This document shows, one piece after another, positions 23,435-32,746 of a stretch of DNA of 64,000 nucleotides (its first letter is position 1; each line of letters begins with the position of its first letter). Origin of the DNA: Ursus arctos (taxonomy: Eukaryota; Chordata; Mammalia; Carnivora; Ursidae); assembly GCF_023065955.2 (NCBI RefSeq), contig NW_026623056.1:90581256-90645255 (forward strand), in the 5' to 3' direction. Under the pieces are notes generated by a model. That model searched no databases and was not told the origin of the DNA. It saw only the letters and a program-made list of their open reading frames with translations. The position numbers were made by a program, and so were the translations under genes.

Positions 23435-25450
23435 GAAAGGCTGCCAATGACACAGAGGTGGGCAACCAGCCCTGAGCATCCTAGTGGCCCAGCCCCCATC
23501 CCCAGGGCAGAGCAGGGGTGGGCCCTCCCCGGAGGAGGGCAGACCCTGCCCCTCCCTGTGGCAGGTTCAACAGCAGCAGCGGAGTCTAGAAGTAGCTGCC
23601 CCTTCCAGGGAGGACACCAGGGCCTCAAGCCTCTGCCTCCCTGAAGGGGGGAGCTTCCCTCCCACCCCCCACTCCCACCTTCCATTACCAAGATCCCTCG
23701 GACTTGGAACACCACAAAACTGAGAACGGAGCTTGTTCCTGACGGAGAACAGGTGTCGCCAGCTGGGATGCTCCAGCGCCTTAGAAGACTCTGTCCCACC
23801 CAGCTCACACACTGGCACTGGCCAGCCTGGGGCCGGTGCCCTGGGGACAGCACCATGCTTGAGGGCTGACAGGACGTCCCATGTGCCCAGCCCACCTGCT
23901 GTGGGCCCTCTGCTACTCCTTGCGCCCATCCTGGGATGAGGGCACCATTGTTACCCCTGCTGGAGAGATGGGGCCCCGAGAGTGAAGAGGTAGTGGGCTC
24001 TGACCTCACAGTGCGTCCTACTATGTGCCCCACTGAGACACACATCCCTCGAACCCCTGCCGGTCCTCGGGACTCCACGGATCCCTCCGTCTCATTTATC
24101 TGAGTAGTTTGCATGGTCTCATTGGCACAGTTGAGAATGCCACCTTGGAAGGACAGGGCCATTGGAGGGTGGGTGCACGTTGGCTCCAGGGGCTGCGACC
24201 CTTTGAACACACTGGCTGCCATTCCACAGAGGCTCGGCAGGCCAGGTAGGGGTGCAGCCTTATCCCTTCACCCCCCTGGAGCTGAGCAGAGAGCAACATG
24301 ACAGCTGGCCCTGCACTTTGATGAGCATGCCCCCCCCCCCGGCCCGCTGGTGGGTGGTGACCCCGTCCCGGCAGCTCCCTCCTGGAGAGGCCACTGGGAT
24401 GAGGGTCATGTTGGAGGGGATGCTCTCTGGATGGCAGATGGAGGCCCCCAGCGGCTCTTGCTGCCCCCACGTAAGATAGAGCCACTCTGTCCGGCTTTTC
24501 CAGGGCCTTCACTGAGCCTTTCCTGCAGCTGTAGACACGGCCCGGGACTATTCGAAAAGACATGGGTGGTGAAGCAGAAAAGCATCGTACTGCGAATGAG
24601 CTGCCCAGCTCCCTGCCTGCCGCTCTGGAGGAAAGGGCTCAGCGCACACATCTTGAAGACTATCTCCCCAAGACCTGCCAAGGCCAGGGTTCTAAAAACA
24701 TTTTTTAAGCCTTTAAATTCTTTCTTTAAAGGAAAACCTGCCCACAGGGGCAGTAAGTAAAATGAATGAGCAAAGAAGTGCTTGGGATTTTTTTTTTCCA
24801 TGAGTCATATACAATGTTAGTTTCGATTTTGGGGAGGATCAGCCTGAGGCCTGCTTCCTTTTTCTTGTGCAGCCCTGGCAGCCTGGGGGCACCTGGGGTT
24901 CCCCGATAGCTGTGCTCTGGTGATAGGCATAGCTGACTCTTCCACTGAGTCACAGAACAGGGGACCTGCAGGACTTCTGGGCACATGGCTGCACCTTTAC
25001 AGGGGACATAACCGAGGACCAGAAGGTCAGCCGGTTCCGGGCTGAGCTCCCAGCTGGGAGGCCCTGCAGTCTGGCCTCTGCCCCCTTCCTATCCTGGAGG
25101 AGAGCTCTCCCAGGGCCGGGACCCACCAGGAGCGCGAGGGTGTGCACTCAACAAATGGGTTATTGAGGGAAGCTGCGGACTTCCCTCCTTTGGGTCTGCA
25201 GTGCTTGACATGGGGAGAGCATGACAATGGTCAGGTGTGGTTCAGGCATGCTGCAGCGGGACATCTCAGAGCGTTCGAATCACAGACCTGCGGGCATGGC
25301 GGTGTGGGAGCCACCCGTGAGGGGCTAAGTTAATCAGAATGAAACCGAGTAAGACGGTCACGTCCTCAGGCTCACTAGCCTCATTCCAGAGGCTCCGGAG
25401 CCACGTTGGCGCCCCTCTGTATTGGACAGAAAAGAACAGAACATTCCCAT
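23435..25450. other. Intergenic, nothing recognised
   Basis: GC-rich intergenic sequence with a possible small MIR patch near 23935-23990. Long open frames on the minus strand (up to 24222) are low-complexity by-products of base composition and cross the L1 tail. Confidence 0.5.
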
Positions 25451-25454
25451 CATC

Positions 25455-25625
25455 GAGGAGTTTCCTCTAGGACCGTGCTGCTCTAAGTCACTGGATCTCC
25501 AAGTGTGGCCACCAGCCCCCCCTGAGAAGTCATCCTCTGCAATGCAGATTCTCGGGCCCCACCCGGGCCCCGGGCAGCAGCCCCCGTGTGTGCCCCAGCC
25601 CTCCAGGACAATCTGGCTGCAGCTG
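25455..25625 (+). mobile_element. MER5-like hAT MITE fragment
   Basis: 'tctccaagtgtggccaccag', then 'aatgcagattctcgggcccc' and 'acccgggcc', resemble MER5A/B. It ends about 50 bp before the candidate MX2 promoter elements. Confidence 0.55.
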
Positions 25626-25677
25626 GAGGCTGAGGACCCCTGTGTCAGTCACGGGAGGAGGGAGGAGAGTGCTGCTG

Positions 25678-25760
25678 CTTCACTTTCATTTCCGTGGCCG
25701 GTTATTTGGTTTCATTTCTGTCAGTGCCGCTCAGGGGAAGTGAGTCCCACAGCATATAAG
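25678..25760 (+). promoter_or_regulatory. MX2: Candidate MX2 interferon-responsive promoter
   Basis: Two reverse-orientation GAAATGAAA elements lie at 25684-25692 and 25710-25718. The first extends to GGAAATGAAAGTGAAG on the minus strand, an IRF-like tandem. A TATAAG box follows at 25755-25760. Mx promoters characteristically use GAAAN(1-2)GAAA elements close to the start site. The position, about 6.6 kb upstream of the MX2 ATG exon and on the correct strand, fits a noncoding first exon. Function is inferred. Confidence 0.6.
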
Positions 25761-25784
25761 AGGGACGCGAAGAAGGATGGGATG

Positions 25785-25816
25785 AGTCTCCTGGTGCGCA
25801 CTGCCAAGGCACAGAG
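25785..25816 (+). other. MX2: Candidate MX2 noncoding exon 1
   Basis: The expected start is about 25-30 bp after the TATA-like box, and a strong donor (acagag/gtaagag) follows at 25817. The acceptor of the ATG exon is at 32430-32431. The start is a guess; the donor is seen directly. Confidence 0.45.
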
Positions 25817-26174
25817 GTAAGAGTGGCCCCAGGCAGCCGTGGGGGAGGGGATGCGTCACCGCGTCTCTCTGCAGCAGACGTGCCTTTTCAAAGGATTTCC
25901 TTGGAAACTGGCTTGTGCCAGAAGGCAGGAGACAGACAAGTTTCTGAAGCTGCTCCCTGTTAGAGTTGGGAAGCCCTGGGTTGGCACCGGTCCCCTGCAC
26001 GCCCAGGGTGCATTCTAGAGGGGGTGGCTGGTCTGGAGCACAGGGCAGCCCCCCCATTCTGAAGCTGACCAAAAGCCCTGTGCCCAAAAAGGGGTGGCTT
26101 CTGGGACGCCTCGCTCAGCATCCGTGGTGCACACATGTCTGGGGGTGGGGTGGGAGCTTTGCGCCCCCGTGATC

Positions 26175-26415
26175 TTGTGAATTATAACAGGATACATCAA
26201 CTGTCGTCACCTGCTGTATATTACATCATGGCCATGGTTAGTAATGTAGTTAATAACGCTGTATTGCATGTTTAAAATTTGTTTAGAAAGTAGATTTTAA
26301 AAGCCCTTATCAGAAGAAAAATGTAACCATGTATCAAGACAGATGTTGACTAGATTTATTGCACTGATCATTTTGCAATCCATACAAACAGCAGGAAAAA
26401 ATATATATATCTAAA
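26175..26415 (+). mobile_element. L1 3'UTR fragment, sense
   Basis: 'gtagttaataacgctgtatt', 'agaaagtagattttaaaagc' and 'cactgatcattttgcaatcc' follow the L1MA/L1MB 3'UTR. It ends in an A/AT-rich tail. Confidence 0.75.
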
Positions 26416-26816
26416 ATTTGATCTTCATCCTGTTCCTGGCTCCAAGCTCCTAAAACCGTTGGGATTTCCCAAACGGAGAGAGCATTGTCTTTTGTTATGT
26501 TAATAAGGTGACTTTGGAAAGCATCCTGGGGTAGGGCTGGCCAATGATTAGTGTTGGAACTTTCCTGCCCCCCTGACCTCCAGGGAGGGAAAGCAGCTGG
26601 AGGTTGAAGCAATCTCCACTGGCCTTTACTTCATCCATTGTGTCTGTGCGATGAAACCACCATAAAAACCCAGAAGGAGAGGGTCTGGAGGGCTTCCAGG
26701 CTGGTGAGCACAGGGGACTGTGGGGAGAGTGGACCCTGGAGGGCACGGGCACTCCACCCCCTTCCCCAGACCTCGCCCTGGGCATCTCTTCCGTCTGGCT
26801 GTTCCTGAGTTAGATT

Positions 26817-27020
26817 CTTTTTTTTTTTTTCTTTTTAAGATTTTATTTATTTATTTGACAGAAAAACAGCCAGCGAGACAGGGAACACCAGCAGGGGGAG
26901 TGGGAGAGGAAGAAGCAGGCTCATAGCGGAGGAGCCTGATGTGGGGCTCTATCCCAGAATGCTGGGATCATGCCCTGAGCCGAAGGCAGAGGCTTAACCG
27001 CTGTGCCACCCAGGCGCCCC
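26817..27020 (-). mobile_element. Can-SINE (SINEC1-like) with 13-bp target-site duplication
   Basis: A minus-strand SINE from poly-T to 'gccacccaggcgccccc'. Direct repeats 'cctgagttagatt' flank it at 26804-26816 and 27021-27033. Confidence 0.95.
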
Positions 27021-27524
27021 CCTGAGTTAGATTGTTTTATAATAAACCAGTAATCTAATGAGTTCTCTGAGATCCAGGAGCCGCTCAAGCAAATTATTCG
27101 AACCCCAGCCGGTGGTTGGGACCTCCGATCTGTAGCCAGCAGGTCAGAAGCAGGTGGCGGTGCGCACGGAGCGGTCTGCCAGGACCCAGCCCTTAGCCTG
27201 CGGCATCGGACGCTATGTTGGGGTAGATTGTGAAAGAACTGTTAATTGCCGGGTGGTGTGGAAGAAAACCCACACATTGGAACTGCTGTCAGACGTCGAG
27301 CCCCAAAGCCTGGTCTCTGGGCTTCAGGCGCCTTCCTGTTTGTGGCTTTGGTGGCACAGGGCCACCTCAGCAGCGCGCTCGAAGGATAGGGCACCTGCCA
27401 GGATTTGCCACTCCCTGCTGTAGCCCACAGGGTAGTATGGCGCCTTCGAAGTGTTACTTGGAGAGAGACACTGAGGCCAGGTCCTCCCAGCAGAGCGGCT
27501 TTTTCAGGGAACAGATTAGTATGA

Positions 27525-27995
27525 ACCACGGAGTGTTTGTGTCTCACGGCCACCGACACAAAGTACCACGCGCTCAGTGCCTTAAACAGTGGAAGCTCGT
27601 CTTCTCGGAGCGCTGGAGGCGGGAGGTCTGAGATCCAGGTGTCAGCAGCGCTGGGTCCTTCCCCGACTGTGGAGGGGGGGTGCTTCCTCGCCTTTTCCAG
27701 CTTCTGGTCGTTGCCAGCAAACCTGGCATTATTTGGGGAACATCTCAGGGAGCTGTGGTGGTTCCCTGGGTCGTGCCAGCAGTAGGAAGAAGGAATCCCG
27801 GCCACAGGGTCACCCACGACACAGAAGAAATTCCAGCAGGTTTTCCAGGGTGGAGGTTGGGCTCCTCCCTGCTCACACAGAGCCCTGGGGTTCGGCCAAG
27901 GACGGAGGGGAAGTTTAGATGTGCATCTGTGAGTAATAACACCTTCTTTTCTCTTTCCTGGAAACTGTGATGAAATCTCAGTGAACTGGATTTTT
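27525..27995 (-). mobile_element. ERVL-MaLR LTR fragment, antisense
   Basis: 'cacaaagtaccacgcgctca' with 'aaacagtggaagctcgtctt' and 'tgtcagcagcgctgg', then 'tcgttgccagcaaacctggc', correspond to an MLT1-type LTR read in reverse. The long minus-strand frame across it has no family features. Confidence 0.6.
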
Positions 27996-28336
27996 GTCAT
28001 TGGAGTCTGCTTTCAGGAGAACACAATGTCTTGATTAGCATGAAAGGAAGCAAACTATCCCCACAGGTCTGTCTGCGTGGTCGTGCAGACTTGGCCCGAT
28101 CGCTGCAATTTTAGAATAACCTTGAAGGCACAGCAAGATGCCAGGTCCAAGGAGGACAAATTATAAAGGGACTGAAGCGTTCTCCCCTCTGCAGGCGGAG
28201 CCTGTGTGGCTGTGGAGCTCCTCGCAGAACCAGCCCTGGGCAGGGGCAGGAGGCGAGGTGGGGGGAGCGGGGGGGACGATGGGCGCAGGGCGCTGGGGGC
28301 CAGGCCCTCCCACCTACTGAGCCTCCCCTGGGGCAT

Positions 28337-28340
<4 letters not shown>

Positions 28341-28369
<29 letters not shown>
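28341..28369. repeat. (GA)n microsatellite
   Basis: About 14 GA units. Confidence 0.95.
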
Positions 28370-28374
<5 letters not shown>

Positions 28375-28483
28375 AAAGTCCAAACACAGTAGAATCAAAA
28401 GCAGGAGGAACAGATCCTGGGGGAGCAAGGGGCTGGTGTTCAAGATTGAGATCCCAAATCCATCAGCCCTCTGTGAAGTGCTT

Positions 28484-28797
28484 TCTTTTCTTTTTTTTTT
28501 TAAGATTTATTTTATTTTATTTATTTCAGAGAGAGAGCATGAGTAGGGGGCAGAGGGCGGGGAGCAGGGGGCAGAGGGGGACACGGGGGGCGGGGAGGGG
28601 GAGATGGGGAGGGGGCAGGGGCCATTGGGGGGGTTGTGGGGGGAATGGGGGGTGGAGAGGCAGTAGGGGGAGGAAAGGGGCAGAGGGAGAAGTAGGCTCC
28701 TCACCCAGCAGGAAGCCTGCCACAGCGCTCAATCCCAGGACCCCCGGATTATGACCTGAGCCGAAGGCAGACGCTTAATCGAGCCCCCCAGGTGCCC
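28484..28797 (-). mobile_element. Can-SINE carrying an internal G-rich expansion
   Basis: Both SINE ends are clear: 'ttttaagatttattttattt' at the left and 'cccccaggtgcccc' at the right. The middle (28540-28690) is expanded into irregular G-runs, making the copy about 310 bp instead of the usual 190-210. Confidence 0.88.
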
Positions 28798-31330
28798 CTG
28801 TGACATGTTTTCAAAATGTGAATAATTTCACTGTTCCCTCATTGTCAAAATAATCCACTGTTGGAATCCCGAGTCTGTTGCTTTCGAGGCAGGGATGGTA
28901 CCCCAGCTGTTCAGCCTGTCTGAATTTTGCTTCCCATGTCCGATAAACACAGGATGCTGTAAATGAGATCATATGGCTCCCGGGACCGCAGGGCACACGA
29001 ACAGCATCAGGGACCCTTTCCCGCCCAGCCCATCTGTCTGTCCATTTCTCCCACCACCCCCTCCCTACTCCTTCCTCACCTCTCCGGGCACACGTAGCCT
29101 CACCCTGCCTCGGTATCCCCCGGTCTGGGTTCAATCTCATAGTGGAGATTCCCAAACTTTCTATGTCTGGGGTGCCCTGAGTGTCTCCGTGATTCATTGG
29201 TGGTGCCCCCTTTTGGGGGAGCAAAAACTCCTGCCCCTTTAATGTCCTTGTAGCTGGACTAAGAATCATGTCTCCGTGAGACAGATCAATAGGAGAAAAT
29301 CTAATTTAACAGCGTGTGTACAAGGAATCCACAGGCATGGACGTTCCAGAAGGTCAGGCGACAGCGGGCACACATGGCATCCTGAACAAAGGAGAAGGGC
29401 GGGGCGTCGGGGACTTCGGAGGGAAGGGACGCACTTCACGGGGCGACAAGAGCAGCTGTTTGCTGATTAGATGGTTGCCCCAACATATAGATAAAACGTA
29501 TCTCTGCTGAGCACCCTTATTCTGGAAAGACCCCAGTTTGGATTCTTCTATGGAGTGCAGGGAGGGGCACAGTTTCTTCTGAGCCGCAGGGTCTCAGTTG
29601 CCTTCAGCCCAAGATAATCCACGAGCCAAAGTGGTGCATTCTTGGGGGGAAGGGGGAGTCTAACCCCTTCACCCCTGACCAATAGCCTATCCATCAATTG
29701 TTGCTGTGAGGTCCAAAAACTCAGCAACAGGAGGTTGTGTGGTGTCCAACAGGTGTCTCTGTGAACCCCTGAGAAATTTTAAATACACCACAAATCCCCC
29801 TGCAAGTTTGCTGAGGTTCCTCAGGGTGCCCTGACACACAGTTTGGGAACCATCGCCTGACGATTCTGGGTAATGCCTTTTCTTCACCTGCATGTCACTC
29901 AGAGGCTTACCTGTGATGTAGGTAGCCTCGTCGCAACTTCAGGGTGCCTTCAACAGGGGGGGCACTGTCTCCGTGAACCCAGCAGCAAGGCAGTCCTGAT
30001 GGGATGAGGTCAGTTTCTCGGGTCCCTCTCCCCCGGCTGCTCTAGGACTGGGTGGACGGTGGACAGAGGCTGTGGGGGGCGGTGTGGGGACTGAGCTCAG
30101 GCTACCCTTCTGAGCTTGTGCTGTCTGTGGCCTGGGCTTTCTGACTCGTCCTCGGGTCCAGCCACACCCCTGCTCTGTCCCGTGCTGAGAAGGAGACAAG
30201 CAAAATCGTCCATCCAATGAGGATTCCCTGGAAGTGATCAAGGATGCAGGCAGAGGCCCAGGGACGATGCAAAACAACTCCCTCCCTTCCCCATCCACTG
30301 TCCCTCAGTCCAGAAGACACCTCCTTCAGGGGCAGGGGGCCCTCACCTCTGGTCTGCCTCCTTCTGTGCGCGGCCGCGGTCTTCCCTGCGTCCCACCCTT
30401 TACGTACCCTTGGGGCTCCTTCTTCCTCTGGTTGCTGGCTCAGCCCCTGTAAGCGGATTCCAGCCTGTTGCCCCTGCAGGGTCTAGTTGGGAGTGGGGCC
30501 CGGCAGGGTCCCTCTCTGGTGCTTTCAGTCCCGATGAGAGGGAAGGAAGGAAGGAAGGAAACCTTTTCTGGGGGCAGCCCCAGTGATCCCGGCGCAGGAC
30601 CAGCCATCTTTCCCCTGCCCGTGCTTCTCCCCCGACACGCTCCTCCTGTCCCTCCTGTCTGCTCCTGTCCTGTGCGCCACCCTTTATGGTCCCCATCTTT
30701 TCAAAGACAGTTCTGTGCTCCTGACTTGATTGGATCCTGCTGCCCCATCCTGCCGCGTGCGAATCCCAAGAGCAGGTGTTTCTCCACGCTCACTTCCCGG
30801 GGCGCCTCTGTAGCACCTCCATGTCTGCGGCTGCGACCCCTCCTCCCAGGGTCCGTGAGCTCCCATCAGGAAAGGCAGAGAATGTGTGGACCCCTAAAGA
30901 CCATCTCTCTCATGCACTGCTGTAAATTGCTTGTAAAACAGTTACCCGAAATTGGGTTCGCCTCTTGTTGGCGGTCGCGAGCCAAAGGGCATAACCAACC
31001 AAGCCCAGGAATAGGACAGGGAAGGTGGTACTTGGAACAACCAAAGAAGAACACCGGGTGTATTTCCCAAAGTTGGGCCTCCTCAAACCACAGAACCGGG
31101 AAAGGTTTATGCTAAGCGCGCGTGCACATTCATGACGGGGCTTGTGCAGTGGCAATCACAGCGTGGGCTTGGGGCAAAAGCCATCTTAAGTGACAGAGTC
31201 CAGGTCCCCAGTGATGGAAGCCACAGGGCCAGCCAGGGCAACACCATCAGTTCTCTGGGTCCAGTTGGTCTGGAATCTGCGAGCTCACAGGGTTTAGATC
31301 TTGCAATGATAACTCAAGAGCGTGTTGGCC
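28798..31330 (+). other. MX2: Candidate MX2 intron 1, mostly unrecognised
   Basis: Possible DNA-transposon pieces occur at 29145-29200 and 29750-29860. Both contain 'gggtgccctga' and a 'cccaaact' or 'agtttggg' end in opposite orientation, but I cannot name the family. A short GGAA run lies at 30541-30560. No coding exon is supported. Confidence 0.45.
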
Positions 31331-31332
31331 CG

Positions 31333-31444
31333 GGGTGCCTGGGGGGCTCTGTAGTTGGAGCCTGAGACTCCTGGTCTCAGTGTTGTGAGTTCGAGCCCCA
31401 CGCTGGGTGTAGAGATTACTTAAAAATAAAATATTAAAAAAAAA
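31333..31444 (+). mobile_element. Can-SINE (short subtype), sense
   Basis: 'gtgcctggggggctctgtag' leads to 'tgtgagttcgagccccacgc' (B-box), then 'gtagagattact' and an A-rich tail. Confidence 0.9.
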
Positions 31445-32280
31445 TGTGTTAGGCCAATCTTTACTTTTGAACCAGGCCTGGGAGTTTCATCACTGATTGA
31501 TTGTCCCTGATACCATCAGGCTATCTCCTGGTCCGATGGTGGCTGTTCGTTCTTACATTCTTTTCTTCCCCTAAAGTCCTTAACTACGGGGCTCTGTTCT
31601 TCTGCAATTTTGACATATCCCAGGAGGTTCTGCAAGAAATGTGCTTTGGGCAAGTAGTGCTGGTCAGGCACAGATCCCCGGATGGCCAGGTCCCACAATG
31701 ACCCTTCTTATGTCAAGAAAGCTGTATCTCATCGTTCTTTTCCTGGGGACCCCTAATTCTGCTTGCAAAATCTTTTTTTTTTTTTTTGAAGATTTTATTT
31801 ATTTATTTGACAGAAAGAAACACAGCCAATGAGAGAGGGAACACAAGCAGGAGGAGTGGGAGAGGAAGAAGCAGGCTCCCAGCAGAGCAGGGAGCCCAAA
31901 GCAGGGCTCGATCCCAGGACCCTGGGATCAGGCCCCGGGCCAAAGGCAGACGCTTAACGACTGAGCCACCCAGGCACCCCCTTTGCTTGCAAAATCTTAA
32001 AACAAGAATAAGGCCTGATAAGACTCTGGGGATGGGAGCCAAGGAGCATGGCAAGGCCCATGACCCTACGACTCCCCATGATTCTCTTGCAAGCCTCCTT
32101 GCCGCCAAGGAGGAAGGGTGCACAGACTGATTGTGTCCTTTGCTCTTTGACAAAAGGGAGCCCTTGACTCACCGGGAGAGCAAACTCCTCCAGCTCGGCG
32201 CTCTGAGAAGTAATTTATTGTGTGTTTCTATCATGGAGGTTAATGTAACTAACACAATTTCCTTATTTAAGGAGATTAAA
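31445..32280. other. Intron sequence, possible degraded LTR, split by a SINE
   Basis: The two sides of the SINE at 31774-31983 read continuously across its target site. I cannot assign this sequence to a known repeat with confidence. Confidence 0.35.
31774..31983 (-). mobile_element. Can-SINE with 14-bp target-site duplication
   Basis: A complete minus-strand SINE, flanked by 'tgcttgcaaaatct' at 31760-31773 and 31984-31997. Confidence 0.95.
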
Positions 32281-32431
32281 TAAGCCAGCAGATTTGTTCT
32301 CGAGGTCTCCCCCAGGTCTGCATGCAGGGGTGAATGGTGTGGGGTTGGGCAAGGAGGGACTGGCAAAGGTCCGGCCTGGGAGGGGACTGCCCAGGGACAG
32401 TGGGCCACTCTGCCATCCTGTGTCTTTGCAG

Positions 32432-32497
32432 AGCTTGTTAAGAAGACGACGTGCTGAGCATCGGAGAGCACTGCCACCAGTTCTGACTCAGTGACTA
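32432..32497 (+). other. MX2: MX2 5'UTR part of the ATG exon
   Basis: Begins after the acceptor tctttgcag and contains 'agcttgttaagaagacgacg', reminiscent of the human MX2 leader. In-frame stops precede the ATG at 32498, supporting that start. Confidence 0.7.
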
Positions 32498-32746
32498 ATG
32501 TCGAAGCCACAAGGGTCTTGGCCATACCAGAAGCGGAAAATGTTTCTTCCTCAACAGCAACCAAAAAAAGAACTGAATTTCTTCCAGCAACAGCCACCGC
32601 CATCTGGTGAGGGAGCAGGACACATGATGTATCCCCCAAACCATCAGGTCAGAGGGCTGGATACCGTTTCCCTCACCAAGGAGTTCTTCTCGCTGGCACT
32701 GAACCCTCAGCAGCCAGAAGGAAGCAGGGGCCAACAGAGGGCAAAG
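32498..32746 (+). CDS. MX2: MX2 exon 2 (start codon, N-terminal extension)
   Basis: Residues 1-83, starting [14 protein letters not shown]. This MX2-specific extension carries the nuclear-envelope and capsid targeting determinants in human. The donor is gtaagt and the phase is 0. Confidence 0.93.

Noticed and set aside
23086..24222. A 378-codon open frame on the minus strand
   Set aside because: It crosses an L1 poly-A tail and GC-rich intergenic DNA, has no domain or signal, and is overlapped by open frames in other phases. Composition explains it.
27945..27962. TTTTCTCTTTCC as an ISRE near the MX2 upstream region
   Set aside because: It sits in a polypyrimidine stretch without a TATA box or donor, so the pair at 25.68-25.72 kb is a better candidate.
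27242..28000. A 252-codon minus-strand open frame
   Set aside because: Most of it lies over a degraded MaLR LTR, with no recognisable family or exon structure.
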